The notes below the pieces were generated by a model that saw nothing but the letters and a program-made list of their open reading frames with translations, had not been told where the DNA came from and searched no databases. 64,000 nt of DNA from Oricola indica. GTDB lineage: Bacteria > Pseudomonadota > Alphaproteobacteria > Rhizobiales > Rhizobiaceae. The stretch spans positions 62,001-126,000 of the forward strand of contig NZ_JAINFJ010000003.1 of NCBI RefSeq assembly GCF_019966595.1, in the 5' to 3' direction. Shown here one piece after another: positions 1-10,041 of this stretch. The stretch's first letter is position 1. Every line of letters begins with the position of its first letter. Both the position numbers and the translations under genes were made by a program.

Positions 1-416
1 GCAGACTTCGAACTCGTCGCGATGACGCGGTCCATTCGGGCGATCAGCCATTTCGTCAAAGGCTGGTGCCGGCGCTGCGCCGCCGAGGTGAACACCATCC
101 GCAAACGCTTGAAGAGAAGCCATTTCAGCGCGAGGCCGGCCGCCATCTCGACATTGCGGCGCGCATGCCAGATCCGCACGCCGGACGGGCCGCGACGGGA
201 CATGAAGACCAGATCGCGCAGGCGAATGCTCGGGACCGTATCGGGAATGGTCGGACCGGCGGCTGCGATCGCGACCGAGCGAGCCTGAACCGGGACAAGG
301 CGAAATACCGTCGAGGTGACGCCCGACATGCGCTTTTTCAGATTGGGTGCGATGACATCGACGTCTTCGATGTCCACCGCATTCGGCCGTTCCCCGCGAT
401 GCAAGGCGTTTTCCAT
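1..416 (-). CDS. lpcC: LPS core mannosyltransferase LpcC, 5' part only
   Basis: This is the first 138 codons of a glycosyltransferase that runs off the left edge. The minus strand reads from an ATG at 416, and the next upstream ATG is out of frame. The protein contains IAPNLKKRMSGVTSTVFRL, then RIWHARRNVEMAAG and VFTSAAQRRH, which I recognise from rhizobial LpcC. That enzyme is a cytoplasmic-face GT4-type transferase that adds mannose to Kdo in the lipopolysaccharide core. The catalytic C-terminal Rossmann half is not in view, so donor specificity cannot be judged. It lies just downstream of tRNA-Pro on the same strand, separated by 57 bases. Another core glycosyltransferase of the same family is the main alternative. 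Confidence 0.75.
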   Translation of the reverse strand, partial: MENALHRGERPNAVDIEDVDVIAPNLKKRMSGVTSTVFRLVPVQARSVAIAAAGPTIPDTVPSIRLRDLVFMSRRGPSGVRIWHARRNVEMAAGLALKWLLFKRLRMVFTSAAQRRHQPLTKWLIARMDRVIATSSKS

Positions 417-473
417 CCGTTTGCCATCGACACGCGATGCGGCACCGCGCGAATTCCGGGGATCCGGGCGAAT

Positions 474-550
<77 letters not shown>

Positions 551-563
551 AACCGCGGAAAGC

Positions 564-593
564 CCTATAATCCCTGATGTGGGGAGGCAAGAA
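564..593 (-). promoter_or_regulatory. Possible promoter of tRNA-Pro
   Basis: On the minus strand a TATAGG (-10-like, 564-569) follows TTCTTG (-35-like, 588-593) after an 18-base spacer. This would place the transcript start a few bases before the mature tRNA end at 550. The match is weak and was judged by eye. Read-through from glsA, which ends at 627, is an alternative. Confidence 0.3.
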
Positions 594-626
594 GAAAATC
601 GGACAATCGACGTTTTGCAACCACAA

Positions 627-2465
627 TCACTGCAAGGCGCGGATTTCATCGTTGGCGAGGCGGAGCCTGTCGGAGAGGATGCGGACGAGGTTGCCGAGGA
701 TCGTGGGCAGGATTGCCGGGGCCTCGTCACTCATCTCGCGCAGGCGCTCGACGGAAAAGAGATAACAGATCACCGGCACGTCGGCGATGACATCGGCGGA
801 GCGCTTGCCGCCGTCGAGAAGCGCCATTTCGCCGAACGGCGCGCCCTGCCCGACCGATCCGATCCGGCGTGTCCTCGAACCGTCAACCGTGACCGAAACG
901 CTGACGGAGCCGCGCGCGACCACGAAGAACACCCGCGCATCGTCACCTTCGCTGATGATCTTGTCGCCAGCCGCGTACTGGAAAGTCGTCGCCACGCCGG
1001 AGAGCCTCTGCAGGTCGTCTTTCGACAGTCCGTCGAAAATGTCGATTTCGGCGAGCGGCAGGATACGGTCGTAGAGGCTGAAATCCGTCTCGGCGAGGAT
1101 TTCGTCCTCGAACAGTTCGATGGCGAGGTCCGTGTCGGAGACCAGGCGGACGCGCGGCGAGGAACCGACGCGTTCTTCCAGGGCGCTCTTCAGGCCCTGC
1201 AACTCCTCCTTGCCGGAGAGTTCGGTGAAAACGATCGTGCAGTCGCCCGACGACAGCACGAGCGCCGTCTGGCAGATCAGCTCGATCGCGGTGCGGTCGG
1301 CATAGGCCGCGCGCTTGAAATCGACGATCACGGTGCGGCCTTCGCGGGCGATCTCCGTCAGCCGCCGGAGAAATTTCTCGGCAGAGCCGAAAAACAGGGC
1401 GCCCTGGATTTCCATGACCGAAAGGCGTTTGCCGTGATCGGCCAGCATGTCGCGTTCCCACATCGAACGCACACGTTTTGAAGGCACGTCGGCGGCGGTG
1501 TATTCCCGGCGGATGACCGAGTGCACGTCGGTCCGGCCATCGAAGACATGCAGGCTGAAATCATGCGAGATCTTCTTGCAGGCCTCGACGCCGCGCACGC
1601 TGTTGCCGACACGGTCGAGTGGCGGCGAATAGACCGCGATCCCGAGCTGCCCCGGTATGACGGCGATGACACCACCGGAGACACCGCTCTTGGCCGGAAC
1701 GCCGACATCGAAGGCCCATTGGCCGGCATAGTCATACATGCCGCAGGTGCTCATGACGGTCAGCACGTCGCGGACGTGATCCGGTTCGAGCACGGTTTCG
1801 CCGGTGACCGGATTCGTGCCCTGCGCGGCCAGCGTCGCCGCCATGACGGCCATATCCCGGCAATCCACGCTGATCGAGCATTGCTTGAAATAAAGCTCGA
1901 GCACGTCCTCGGGATCACGGTCGAGCATGCCGGTGTTCAGCATCATGTAGGCGATGGCGCGGTTGCGATGGCCTGTCGCGTGCTCGGAACGGAAAACCGA
2001 TTCGTCGATGTCCAGGTCGCGGCCCGCGAAGAGGCCGAAATACCGCATCATCTCGTCGTAACGCCGATCCGCCGTCTCGCCTTCGACCAGCGAGGTCACG
2101 GCGATCGCGCCAGCATTCACCATCGGGTTGTAGGGCCGGTTGGAGACCTGGTCGAGAACGATGGAATTGAAGGATTCGCCGGTCGGCTCCACGCCGACGC
2201 GTTTGAGAACCGTCTCCATGCCATGCGTGTGCAGCGCGTATCCGTAGATGAACGGCTTTGACATGGATTGGATCGTGAAGCGCCTGTCGACGTCACCGGC
2301 CGTATAGACCTGGCCATCGACGGTGGCGATACAGATGCCGAAGGACCCCGGATCAGCCAGTCCGAGTTCCGGAATGTAAGTGGCGACTTCGCCGTCATCG
2401 TTGGATTGGAGCGATGCGTGAAGAGACTTCAGGTAGTCGCTGATCGGCGATACCGCCAATGTCAT
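627..2465 (-). CDS. glsA: Glutaminase A with C-terminal STAS and cyclic-nucleotide-binding domains
   Basis: Hydrolyses L-glutamine to glutamate and ammonia in the cytosol. The 612-residue protein has a serine-dependent glutaminase domain (about residues 15-310) with the SxxK motif QSMSKPF (S67, K70), followed by NPMVNAGAI and GVSGGVIAVIPG. A STAS domain follows (about 330-430) and then a cyclic-nucleotide-binding domain (about 460-590) with the phosphate-binding-cassette-like stretch FGEMALLDGGKRSADV. Simple bacterial glutaminases are about 310 residues, so this is the long form. I chose the ATG at 2465 because GGGGA lies about 8 bases upstream and homologous glutaminases start near there. 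It sits between merR and tRNA-Pro on the same strand. Ligand control through the cNMP domain is inferred, not shown. Confidence 0.9.
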   Translation of the reverse strand: MTLAVSPISDYLKSLHASLQSNDDGEVATYIPELGLADPGSFGICIATVDGQVYTAGDVDRRFTIQSMSKPFIYGYALHTHGMETVLKRVGVEPTGESFNSIVLDQVSNRPYNPMVNAGAIAVTSLVEGETADRRYDEMMRYFGLFAGRDLDIDESVFRSEHATGHRNRAIAYMMLNTGMLDRDPEDVLELYFKQCSISVDCRDMAVMAATLAAQGTNPVTGETVLEPDHVRDVLTVMSTCGMYDYAGQWAFDVGVPAKSGVSGGVIAVIPGQLGIAVYSPPLDRVGNSVRGVEACKKISHDFSLHVFDGRTDVHSVIRREYTAADVPSKRVRSMWERDMLADHGKRLSVMEIQGALFFGSAEKFLRRLTEIAREGRTVIVDFKRAAYADRTAIELICQTALVLSSGDCTIVFTELSGKEELQGLKSALEERVGSSPRVRLVSDTDLAIELFEDEILAETDFSLYDRILPLAEIDIFDGLSKDDLQRLSGVATTFQYAAGDKIISEGDDARVFFVVARGSVSVSVTVDGSRTRRIGSVGQGAPFGEMALLDGGKRSADVIADVPVICYLFSVERLREMSDEAPAILPTILGNLVRILSDRLRLANDEIRALQ

Positions 2466-2664
2466 ATGCACGTCCCCACAGTGAACCAGCCCATGCGGAT
2501 CGCCTTCCCCGCCGGGAGGAATGGTGCACCGCAACCAAGACGATTAATTCGGGAAATTCCCCTGCTGGCAAGATGCTCGCGAGCAAATTGCCAACAAAGT
2601 CCTTGAAATGCCCGCACAATCCGGAACACCGCACCCCAAGGGGAGCTTCAACAGGACCGGGCGA

Positions 2665-3222
2665 TCATCGCGATTGGTCGAGGAGCCGTTTGCATTCGAG
2701 CAGATCGAACAGCGCCTCCTGGAGAAGCGCCCGGTTTTCCTGCGACAGTTGAAACTTGTTGCCGTCCTGGCCATCGGCATCGGCTTTTCCACCCAGACCG
2801 AAAATCCCCTTGCCGCGCACCCTCGGTTCTCCCACCAACATGTTGGAGTCACCGTCGGCGGCAATGGGATGCCGTTCGCGCTTCTGTTCCTCCTCGACGA
2901 CCCTCGCCGCATCGGCGTTCTTGCGGGTCATCTCCTCGAAGGCCGACATGTCGCCGGTTCCGATCGCAACGGCAAATTGAACGCCGTTTTCGCGCAACAG
3001 CTTCTGGACGCCCTTGATCGTATAGCCTTCCTCGTAGAGGAGGTGCTTGATGCCACGCAGCATGTCGACATCGTTCGGGCGGTAATAGCGCCGCCCGCCG
3101 CCGCGCTTCATCGGCTTGATTTGCGAGAAGCGTGTCTCCCAAAACCGCAATACGTGCTGTGGCAGATCCAGTTCTTCGGCCACTTCGCTGATCGTGCGAA
3201 ATGCGTCGGGGCTCTTTTCCAT
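2665..3222 (-). CDS. MerR-family transcriptional regulator
   Basis: A 185-residue DNA-binding protein. An N-terminal MerR winged-helix domain (residues about 8-78) contains [22 protein letters not shown] and [13 protein letters not shown]. The remainder is charged and low in complexity, with no cysteine cluster typical of metal sensors. The last 45 residues are predicted helical ([20 protein letters not shown]). This regulator is commonly found directly after ihfA in alphaproteobacteria, as here (124 bases downstream), and its targets are not known to me. The start ATG at 3222 gives the expected family N-terminus. Confidence 0.9.
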   Translation of the reverse strand: MEKSPDAFRTISEVAEELDLPQHVLRFWETRFSQIKPMKRGGGRRYYRPNDVDMLRGIKHLLYEEGYTIKGVQKLLRENGVQFAVAIGTGDMSAFEEMTRKNADAARVVEEEQKRERHPIAADGDSNMLVGEPRVRGKGIFGLGGKADADGQDGNKFQLSQENRALLQEALFDLLECKRLLDQSR

Positions 3223-3346
3223 CGGTCACCGTATTCCTTGCGAATCCCACGGATAGTACTCGCACCCCCGCCGCACGCAAAGCTTCGAGGGCGTTTCCTG
3301 CAAGATTTAATAGTAAAAAATATATGCGGCGGCCGGCGGAAAAGAA

Positions 3347-3667
3347 CTATTCCGCGTCCGGAGTGCCCTTGGAATGCGCGTCGGCAATCTTCTGCTTCAG
3401 GACGTTGGACGCCTTGAAGGTCATCACGCGGCGCGGAGAAATCGGCACTTCCTCGCCGGTCTTCGGATTGCGGCCGATTCGCTCGGCTTTCGAGCGAACC
3501 TGAAAGGTCGCGAACGACGACAGCTTGACCGTTTCGCCGCGAACCACAGCGTCGCAAATCTCGTCGATTATCATCTCGACGAGAGAAGCGGATTCGCTGC
3601 GCGACAGGCCAACCTTGCGATAAACTGCCTCCGCCAGATCTGCACGCGTAAGCGTCTTGTCACCCAT
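3347..3667 (-). CDS. ihfA: Integration host factor subunit alpha
   Basis: A small DNA-bending protein that pairs with IHF beta and acts in transcription, recombination and replication. The 106-residue product has the HU/IHF fold: [19 protein letters not shown] at the start, the beta-arm region [20 protein letters not shown], and [10 protein letters not shown] near the end. The RNPKTGEE and proline-bearing arm tip are the usual IHF signature. Length is normal for the alpha subunit in this class. It is the third gene of the plsX-fabH-ihfA-merR run, with 97 bases between it and fabH. Confidence 0.96.
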   Translation of the reverse strand: MGDKTLTRADLAEAVYRKVGLSRSESASLVEMIIDEICDAVVRGETVKLSSFATFQVRSKAERIGRNPKTGEEVPISPRRVMTFKASNVLKQKIADAHSKGTPDAE

Positions 3668-3764
3668 CTGACCGGGCTTCCCTCAACACACTGAAAATTC
3701 AAGGGAAAGGCTACCGTGTGACCGCACCACGGTCAAGCAAGCTAGGAAGGATAGTGGGTAATTT

Positions 3765-4736
3765 TTACCAACGCAGCAAGATAGCGCCCCATGTGAAGCC
3801 TCCACCCATCGCTTCGAGCAGGATCAGGTCGCCCTTTTTAATGCGTCCGTCCTCGACCGCGACCGAAAGCGCGAGCGGCACGGACGCCGCCGATGTATTT
3901 CCATGACGATCGACAGTAATGACGACTTTTTCTTCAGCGATTCCAAGCTTTTTCGCCGATGCCTCGATAATACGGCGGTTGGCCTGATGCGGCACGAACC
4001 AGTCGATATCGTCCGGCTTGATGCCGGCAATGGCGAAGGAATCCTCGATCACGTCGGTGATCATTCCGACAGCGTGCTTGAAAACCTCGCGTCCCTGCAT
4101 GCGAAGGTGACCGACCGTTTTCGTCGTGGACGGACCGCCGTCGACATAGAGTTTTGTCTTGTGGCAACCGTCGGAACGCAGCTTGGCGGCAAGAATTCCG
4201 GTATCGGATGTCAGGCCGACGCCCTCGGCCGCTTCGAGGACCACGGCTCCCGCACCATCGCCGAACAGGACGCAGGTCGTCCTGTCTTCCCAGTCAAGGA
4301 GCCGCGAGAAGGTCTCGGCGCCGATGACGAGGACGCGCTGCGCCACGCCGCCCCGGATATAGAGATCCGCCGTCGTCAGGGCGTATATGAAGCCGCTGCA
4401 GACGGCCTGCATGTCGAATGCGGCGCCGTGATGCATGCCGAGACGGTTCTGTATTTCGACGGCCGTCGCGGGGAAGGTATTGTTCGGCGTCGAGGTCGCG
4501 AGGACGATCAGGTCGATATCGGAAGGATCGAGGCCAGCCGAGGCGAGCGCCTTGCGGGCGGCCGCCTCGCCGAGCGACGCCGTGGTCTCGTCTTCGCCCG
4601 CGATGTAGCGCTGGCGAATGCCGGTGCGCTGGACGATCCATTCGTCGGTCGTGTCGACGACATGCTCGAATTCGCTGTTGGTCATGACGCGCTTCGGCAA
4701 AGCGCTTCCGATTCCTGTTACCGCAGATCTGATCAT
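3765..4736 (-). CDS. fabH: 3-oxoacyl-[acyl-carrier-protein] synthase III
   Basis: Starts fatty-acid synthesis by condensing acetyl-CoA with malonyl-ACP. The 323-residue thiolase-fold protein has the full catalytic triad: Cys113 in AVCSGF, His250 in VPHQANRR and Asn280 in RHGNTSAAS. The ATG at 4736 gives [14 protein letters not shown], the family N-terminus; an in-frame upstream extension to 4775 would add 13 residues unlike FabH. It starts 10 bases after the plsX stop, so the two are almost certainly co-transcribed, as in most bacteria. Confidence 0.97.
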   Translation of the reverse strand: MIRSAVTGIGSALPKRVMTNSEFEHVVDTTDEWIVQRTGIRQRYIAGEDETTASLGEAAARKALASAGLDPSDIDLIVLATSTPNNTFPATAVEIQNRLGMHHGAAFDMQAVCSGFIYALTTADLYIRGGVAQRVLVIGAETFSRLLDWEDRTTCVLFGDGAGAVVLEAAEGVGLTSDTGILAAKLRSDGCHKTKLYVDGGPSTTKTVGHLRMQGREVFKHAVGMITDVIEDSFAIAGIKPDDIDWFVPHQANRRIIEASAKKLGIAEEKVVITVDRHGNTSAASVPLALSVAVEDGRIKKGDLILLEAMGGGFTWGAILLRW

Positions 4737-4746
4737 ACGCTGGACT

Positions 4747-5811
4747 TCACTCCGAATTCGTGGCGGCGGCCGCATCGCCGGACGCGCCCAATGCTGGCTG
4801 GCCGTGGTAATTCTTCAGATCGGTCTCGATCTTCTGCAACAGCGCGTTGCGCACCATGTCGTAGCCGACATCGACAGCCGCCGCGAAGCCCTCGTCATCC
4901 GTGCCGCCATGGCTCTTGATAACGATGCCGTTGAGGCCGAGAAAGACACCGCCATTGACCTTTCTCGGGTCCATCTTGTCGCGCAGACGGCGAAACGCGC
5001 CGCGCGCCATGAGATAGCCGATGCGCGCCATGAATGTCCGGCTCATGGCGGCTCGAAGATATTCCGCGATCTGCTTGGCAGTGCCTTCGGCGGTCTTCAG
5101 CGCGATATTTCCGGAAAAGCCCTCAGTGACCACGACATCCACCGTGCCCTGACCGAGATCGTCGCCTTCCACGAAGCCGCGATAATCCAGTGTCGGAAGG
5201 TCGGCGAGCCGCAACAGACGCCCGGCTTCCTTGACCTCTTCCTGGCCCTTGATCTCCTCGACGCCGACATTCAGCAGGCCGACCGTCGGCCGCTTGACCT
5301 CGATCAGCGCCCGCGCCATCGCGGCGCCCATGACAGAGAAATCGACGAGTTGCTGCGCATCCGCACCGATCGTCGCGCCGACATCGAGCACGATGCTCTC
5401 GCCGCGCAAGGTCGGCCAGATCGCAGCGATAGCGGGGCGCTCGATGGCGGACATCGTGCGCAGGCAGAATTTCGACATGGCCATCAGCGCGCCGGTATTT
5501 CCCGCCGATACGCAGACATCGGCCTCGCCGGTCTTCACCGCCTCGATCGCCTTCCACATGGACGACTTCCACCTGCCCTGCCGCAAGGCCTGGCTCGGTT
5601 TGTCGTCCATGCGCACCGCGACCTCGCAATGCTCGAAGCGCGAGGCTGCATTCAGTTTTTCATAGCGCTCGAGTACGGGAAGGACCTTGTCCTCCTGTCC
5701 GAAAAAGACAAAACGCAATTCCGGATGCCGCTCGAGCGATTTGGCCGCGCCGGGAATCACGACCGCAGGTCCGTGATCTCCTCCCATCGCGTCAATCGAG
5801 ATTGTTATCAA
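4747..5811 (-). CDS. plsX: Phosphate acyltransferase PlsX
   Basis: Converts acyl-ACP to acyl-phosphate for phosphatidic acid synthesis at the membrane. [19 protein letters not shown] opens the protein, followed by [20 protein letters not shown] and [16 protein letters not shown], all PlsX hallmarks. I prefer the TTG at 5811, which gives [12 protein letters not shown] and so matches PlsX N-termini. An in-frame ATG at 5886 would add 25 residues ([16 protein letters not shown]...) that are not family-like. A TTG start would lower expression relative to fabH. It lies downstream of the DUF177 gene and 10 bases before fabH. Confidence 0.94.
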   Translation of the reverse strand: MITISIDAMGGDHGPAVVIPGAAKSLERHPELRFVFFGQEDKVLPVLERYEKLNAASRFEHCEVAVRMDDKPSQALRQGRWKSSMWKAIEAVKTGEADVCVSAGNTGALMAMSKFCLRTMSAIERPAIAAIWPTLRGESIVLDVGATIGADAQQLVDFSVMGAAMARALIEVKRPTVGLLNVGVEEIKGQEEVKEAGRLLRLADLPTLDYRGFVEGDDLGQGTVDVVVTEGFSGNIALKTAEGTAKQIAEYLRAAMSRTFMARIGYLMARGAFRRLRDKMDPRKVNGGVFLGLNGIVIKSHGGTDDEGFAAAVDVGYDMVRNALLQKIETDLKNYHGQPALGASGDAAAATNSE

Positions 5812-5936
5812 ACCATCCGATCCCGTCTTTGTTCCCCGCCTTCGGGCAGTTGGCCATTCGCCCTCGGCGTCCGGCGCGCCGAACATAACTTTTCTTCGGG
5901 ATGTCTCAACACCTTATTTTTCCGGCGTCACCGGTT

Positions 5937-6488
5937 TCACAGCTTATCGCGTAGCGCCGCAAGGCCCGCGAAAGGCTTTTCCGACGCGTCTTCGCCGTCG
6001 CCTTCTTCCGCTTCCATCTCCGCGCCGGGCGCGCGCGGATAGGGATCGATGTCGAGTGCGAAGAACTCCTCGGCAACCGCGCCGGCATCGATGACGCCGC
6101 CTTCGAATATCTCCGGAAGGTCGGGGCCGTCCGGATCGACGATCAGCGCGCCTTCCTCGTCAAGCGGACGCGCGAGCTTCGAGCCTTCCGGCAGGAAGAC
6201 CGCATCCACCGGCACATCGAGATCGGTGACAAGAGGTTCAAGCGTAACGACGCATTCCTGCCGTATACGAGCCTGGACGTTTCCCCGGATGCGAACGCCA
6301 TCCCTGCGCCAGCGCTTGAGTTCGAGTTCGGCGATGAAGCTGTCGACGGCAAGCAAGTCATGCGCTTCGGCCAGCGCGGCCTTCTGATCTTCGGTCGCCT
6401 CGATGCGAGCGGAAAATCCTGCCGACGGAAGAACCGAGACGACGACGGTGTGCGAAACCGGGCTCTGCTTTTTATCCGATCCGGCCAT
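5937..6488 (-). CDS. YceD-like DUF177 protein
   Basis: A 183-residue cytosolic protein of the DUF177/YceD family, linked in bacteria and plastids to 23S rRNA maturation or accumulation. The family core is visible as RIRGNVQARIRQECVVTLEP, followed by an acidic domain (VDPDGPDLPEIFEGG, AEEFFALDIDPYPRAPGAE). Only one cysteine of the usual region is present. Its ATG shares one base with the stop of the preceding chaperone gene (TAATG), so translation is probably coupled. In many bacteria this family sits next to rpmF; here plsX follows but rpmF is absent from the window. Confidence 0.88.
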   Translation of the reverse strand: MAGSDKKQSPVSHTVVVSVLPSAGFSARIEATEDQKAALAEAHDLLAVDSFIAELELKRWRRDGVRIRGNVQARIRQECVVTLEPLVTDLDVPVDAVFLPEGSKLARPLDEEGALIVDPDGPDLPEIFEGGVIDAGAVAEEFFALDIDPYPRAPGAEMEAEEGDGEDASEKPFAGLAALRDKL

Positions 6489-7048
6489 TATGCCGGCCTC
6501 CTTTCCGCTTCCGCCGGGTCCGGAAAGCGGACGCCGCCGGCAAGCAATTCGCTGTCGGGGATCTCGGCGAGATACCGCGCCGAGCGCATCATGTAGCGGG
6601 CGATCCCGTTCCGGTCGATCACGGCGGGGTCCTCGGGAGCGACATTGCGCGCGAGCGCCTCGCCGAGCGCATCGGCGTCTTCGCTATCGAGCGCGGACCA
6701 ATAGTTTCCCATGCGGCCATAGAACATGCGGGCCAGCTTCTTCATGCGCTTGGGCACCGACGGATCGCCGACGCCCAGTTCGCGCATGGAGTGATCGACA
6801 TCCTTGAAGAACTCGTCGAGCACGTCCTGGGCGAATTCATCGAGCGGGCTTTCCGCGCCGCGGGTGCGGTGGAGGAAGAGAATCATGTGCAGTCCGACGC
6901 TCTCATAGCGCCCGAGCGGCGTGTCGGGCACGCCCCATTCGGCGTAGAGAACCGGGTTGCGCGCAGCCGCGACGATGGCGCCATAAGCCTTGTCGACGAT
7001 CTTTTCGTTGAGCATCCTCGGCGCGCGCCGAAACAGTGACATAATCAT
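6488..7048 (-). CDS. Ubiquinol-cytochrome c chaperone family protein (CBP3-like)
   Basis: A 186-residue protein of the Cbp3/UQCC1 family, which assists assembly of cytochrome b into the bc1 complex in mitochondria; bacterial members are presumed to do the same. The family core is seen as YESVGLHMILFLHRTRG, AQDVLDEFFKDVDHSMREL and KKLARMFYGRMGNYWSAL. There is no signal peptide or membrane segment. Start ATG is at 7048, with a second ATG two codons later. It overlaps the next gene by one base, and a DUF177-UQCC pair is usual in Hyphomicrobiales. Confidence 0.9.
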   Translation of the reverse strand: MIMSLFRRAPRMLNEKIVDKAYGAIVAAARNPVLYAEWGVPDTPLGRYESVGLHMILFLHRTRGAESPLDEFAQDVLDEFFKDVDHSMRELGVGDPSVPKRMKKLARMFYGRMGNYWSALDSEDADALGEALARNVAPEDPAVIDRNGIARYMMRSARYLAEIPDSELLAGGVRFPDPAEAERRPA

Positions 7049-7165
7049 CGTGCAAAGGCACCTTCCATAGCACCGGCCGGAACAGGTCGGCGACCTTGCA
7101 ACCGGACGTGAGTCGGTTTACCGATCCAGTCCCGAACAGGCCAGTGGCCGCTACGATTGACGGAG

Positions 7166-7672
7166 ATGATGGTGACGCCGCGAAAAATCAAGAAAAGAAT
7201 GCGATTGGCGACGACCCTCCCCGTTCTGCTCGCAAGCAGCGCGATCGTGCTGAGCGGTTGCACGACCGCGAAAGTGCTGTCGCCGAGCGAGACCTACAAG
7301 CAGGGCTTCGTTGTCGATGAGCAGACGCTGCAGCTCGTCCCGCCGGGCTCCAGCCGCGAACAGGTGCTGCTGACGCTGGGAACGCCGACCACGAAAGAAG
7401 TGTTCGACAACGAGGTGTTCTACTACATCTCGCAGACCCGCCGGCGCGCCGCCGCCTTCCTGAAGCCGAAGCTGATCGACCAGCGCATCCTGGCGGTATA
7501 TTTCGATGACGAAGGCACGGTGGAACGGATCGCGAATTACGGCATGCAGGACGGGCGAGTCTTCGACTTCGCGTCCCGCACTACGCCGACCGGAGGCCGC
7601 GACCAGACCTTCCTGACGCAGATCCTTTCCGGCGGCCTGACCCCGAACAAGGATACCGTGCTCGCCCGCTGA
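7166..7672 (+). CDS. bamE: Outer membrane assembly lipoprotein BamE (SmpA/OmlA)
   Basis: Accessory lipoprotein of the BAM complex that inserts beta-barrel proteins into the outer membrane. A basic N-terminus and hydrophobic stretch lead to lipobox LSGC. The SmpA/OmlA fold follows (YKQGFVVDEQTLQLVPPGSS, REQVLLTLGTPTTKEVFDNE, VFYYISQ, AVYFDDEGTVERI). At 168 residues it has a longer tail than enterobacterial BamE, as is usual in alphaproteobacteria. Starts are ambiguous: an upstream TTG at 7157, ATG at 7166 or 7169, GTG at 7172 and ATG at 7199 are all in frame. GGAG at 7162-7165 is too close to 7166 and fits the GTG best. A strong terminator follows at 7701-7730. Confidence 0.92.
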   Translation: MMVTPRKIKKRMRLATTLPVLLASSAIVLSGCTTAKVLSPSETYKQGFVVDEQTLQLVPPGSSREQVLLTLGTPTTKEVFDNEVFYYISQTRRRAAAFLKPKLIDQRILAVYFDDEGTVERIANYGMQDGRVFDFASRTTPTGGRDQTFLTQILSGGLTPNKDTVLAR

Positions 7673-7700
7673 CCCGCGGCACGGTTTTAAAAACAACAAA

Positions 7701-7730
7701 AAACCGGCGGTGGGAGACCACCGCCGGTTT
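7701..7730. terminator. Bidirectional intrinsic terminator between bamE and hppA
   Basis: A perfect 13-base stem, AAACCGGCGGTGG with CCACCGCCGGTTT, closes a GAGA tetraloop. It is followed by TCGTTTTT on the plus strand and preceded by an A-rich tract, which gives a T-rich tail on the minus strand. It therefore suits both the convergent bamE (plus) and hppA (minus) transcripts. Confidence 0.92.
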
Positions 7731-7752
7731 TCGTTTTTCCGTCTGGCGCGGA

Positions 7753-9888
7753 TCAGTGCGCCAGGACCGCCAGCAGCAGCAGAGCCACGATGTTGGTGAT
7801 CTTGATGGCCGGGTTGACGGCCGGGCCGGCGGTGTCCTTGTAGGGGTCGCCAACGGTGTCGCCGGTGACGGACGCCTTGTGGGCTTCCGAACCCTTCTCG
7901 TGCTTGACGCCGTCCTTGTCGACGAAGCCGTCCTCGAAGGACTTCTTGGCGTTGTCCCACGCGCCGCCGCCCGAGGTCATCGAGATGGCGACGAACAGGC
8001 CGTTGACGATCACGCCGAGCAGCATCGCGCCAAGCGCGGCGAAGGCGGAAGCCTTGGAGCCCGAGATCAGCAGCACGCCGAAATAGACGACCAGAGGCGC
8101 CAGAACCGGCAGCAGCGACGGGATGATCATTTCCTTGATCGCCGCCTTGGTCAGCATGTCCACCGCACGGGCATAATCCGGACGGTCCGTGCCTTCCATG
8201 ATGCCCGGCTTTTCGCGGAACTGCCTGCGCACTTCCTCCACGACCGCACCACCTGCACGACCGACGGCCGTCATGGCGATACCGCCGAACAGGTAGGGGA
8301 TCAGGCCGCCGAAGATCAGGCCGGCCACAACGTAGGGATTGGAGAGCGAGAAGGAGATCTCGCCGACATCCTGGAAGTAGGCGAACTGGTCGCCATTGGC
8401 GGCGAAGAATTCCAGGTCGTTCGAGTAGGCGGCAAACAGCACCAGGGCGCCGAGACCGGCGGAGCCGATGGCGTAGCCCTTGGTGACGGCCTTGGTGGTG
8501 TTGCCCACAGCATCGAGCGCATCGGTCGACTTGCGCACTTCCGGATCGAGGCCGGACATTTCGGCAATGCCACCGGCGTTGTCGGTGACCGGACCGAATG
8601 CGTCGAGCGCGACGATCATGCCGGCAAGACCGAGCATGGCGGTGACCGCGATGCCGGTGCCGAACAGACCCGCCAACTGGTAGGTCACGATGATGCCGCC
8701 GACGATGACGATGGCCGGAAGAGCCGTCGATTCAAGCGATACGGCCAGACCCTGGATGACGTTGGTGCCGTGGCCGGTGACCGAGGCCTGCGAGATCGAG
8801 TTGACCGGACGCTTGTTGGTGCCGGTGTAGTACTCGGTGATCACGACGATCAGGCCGGTGACCAGCAGACCGACGATGCCGCAGATGAACAGGTTCGTAC
8901 CCGTGATCGCGATTTCGTTGACGGTTGCGATATCGCCCCAACCGACGGTCAGGGACGTCGCGGCGCCGAGGCCGATGATGGACAGGACGCCGGTTGCGAT
9001 GAGGCCCTTGTAGAGCGCGCCCATGATCGAGCCGTTGGCGCCGAGCTTCACGAAGAAGGTGCCAGCGATCGAGGTGATGAGGCACGCAGCGCCGATGGCG
9101 AGCGGATAGAGCATCAGGTCCGGGAGCATCGCCGAGCCGGCGAAGAAGATCGCCGCGAGAACCATGGTCGCGACAACGGTCACGGCATAGGTCTCGAACA
9201 GGTCGGCGGCCATGCCCGCGCAGTCGCCGACATTGTCGCCGACATTGTCCGCGATGGTCGCCGGGTTGCGCGGATCGTCCTCGGGAATGCCCGCTTCGAC
9301 CTTGCCGACGAGATCGCCGCCGACATCGGCACCCTTGGTGAAGATGCCGCCGCCGAGACGGGCAAAGATGGAGATCAGCGAAGCGCCGAAGCCGAGCGCG
9401 ACGAGCGCGTCGATGACCGTGCGGTCATTGCCCGCCATGCCCATGACGGACGTCAGGATGTAGTAGTAGATGGAAACGCCGAGCAGCGCGAGGCCCGCGA
9501 CCAACATGCCCGTGATGGCGCCGGACTTGAATGCGATTTCGAGGCCGGCCGCGAGGCTGTGCGAGGCGGCCTGGGCGGTGCGCACGTTGGCGCGCACGGA
9601 CACGTACATGCCGATATAGCCCGCGAGGCCGGAAAGGACCGCGCCGATCAGGAAGCCGATGGCGGCCACGCCCGAGAGAAGGAGCCAGGCGATGATGAAG
9701 ACCACGACGCCGACGATGGCGATGGTGGTGTACTGGCGGTTGAGATAAGCCTGCGCGCCTTCGCGAATTGCGCCTGCGATTTCCTGCATGCGCGCATTGC
9801 CCTGGTCGGCGGCGAGAACCGATTGCGTCGCCCAGATCGCATACACGATCGAAAGCAGCCCGCAAGCGATGACAGCTAGAAGAACCAT
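7753..9888 (-). CDS. hppA: Membrane-bound proton-translocating pyrophosphatase (K+-independent type)
   Basis: Inner-membrane enzyme that couples pyrophosphate hydrolysis to proton export. The 711-residue protein has about 16 hydrophobic segments. Signature loops are present: [32 protein letters not shown], and late [17 protein letters not shown]. The motif [10 protein letters not shown] carries lysine where potassium-dependent enzymes carry alanine, so this should be the K+-independent, H+-pumping subclass. The usual DVGADLVGK reads DVGGDLVGK here, a mild variation. Start ATG is at 9888. It stands alone, with a shared terminator downstream. Confidence 0.97.
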   Translation of the reverse strand: MVLLAVIACGLLSIVYAIWATQSVLAADQGNARMQEIAGAIREGAQAYLNRQYTTIAIVGVVVFIIAWLLLSGVAAIGFLIGAVLSGLAGYIGMYVSVRANVRTAQAASHSLAAGLEIAFKSGAITGMLVAGLALLGVSIYYYILTSVMGMAGNDRTVIDALVALGFGASLISIFARLGGGIFTKGADVGGDLVGKVEAGIPEDDPRNPATIADNVGDNVGDCAGMAADLFETYAVTVVATMVLAAIFFAGSAMLPDLMLYPLAIGAACLITSIAGTFFVKLGANGSIMGALYKGLIATGVLSIIGLGAATSLTVGWGDIATVNEIAITGTNLFICGIVGLLVTGLIVVITEYYTGTNKRPVNSISQASVTGHGTNVIQGLAVSLESTALPAIVIVGGIIVTYQLAGLFGTGIAVTAMLGLAGMIVALDAFGPVTDNAGGIAEMSGLDPEVRKSTDALDAVGNTTKAVTKGYAIGSAGLGALVLFAAYSNDLEFFAANGDQFAYFQDVGEISFSLSNPYVVAGLIFGGLIPYLFGGIAMTAVGRAGGAVVEEVRRQFREKPGIMEGTDRPDYARAVDMLTKAAIKEMIIPSLLPVLAPLVVYFGVLLISGSKASAFAALGAMLLGVIVNGLFVAISMTSGGGAWDNAKKSFEDGFVDKDGVKHEKGSEAHKASVTGDTVGDPYKDTAGPAVNPAIKITNIVALLLLAVLAH

Positions 9889-10041
9889 TCCCGTTTCCTT
9901 TGATTATCTTCGGGCCGGAATTCCCCTCCCAGGCCCTCTTAGATACTGCGACAGCACGGATTCCGCGCTTGAAGTGGCGCATACGTAGTTTAAGCCGCAA
10001 GTCTAGGTCAAGCCGGGATAAGCGGTGTTCCGCCGGAATCC

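Noticed and set aside
451-470. GAATTCCGGGGATCCGGGCG, which looks like a cloning-vector linker with EcoRI and BamHI sites.
   Set aside because: It is short, lies in an ordinary gap between lpcC and the tRNA, and both flanks make sense as native sequence. Chance at this GC content is enough.
2512-2547. An eight-codon frame (MVHRNQDD) after GGAGGA.
   Set aside because: The ribosome-binding site directly abuts the ATG, and the peptide is too short to judge.
7756-9879. A 707-codon open frame on the plus strand opposite the pyrophosphatase gene.
   Set aside because: It is the exact antisense of hppA, rich in Asp, Gly, Arg and His, with no recognisable domain. High GC at third positions leaves antisense frames open.
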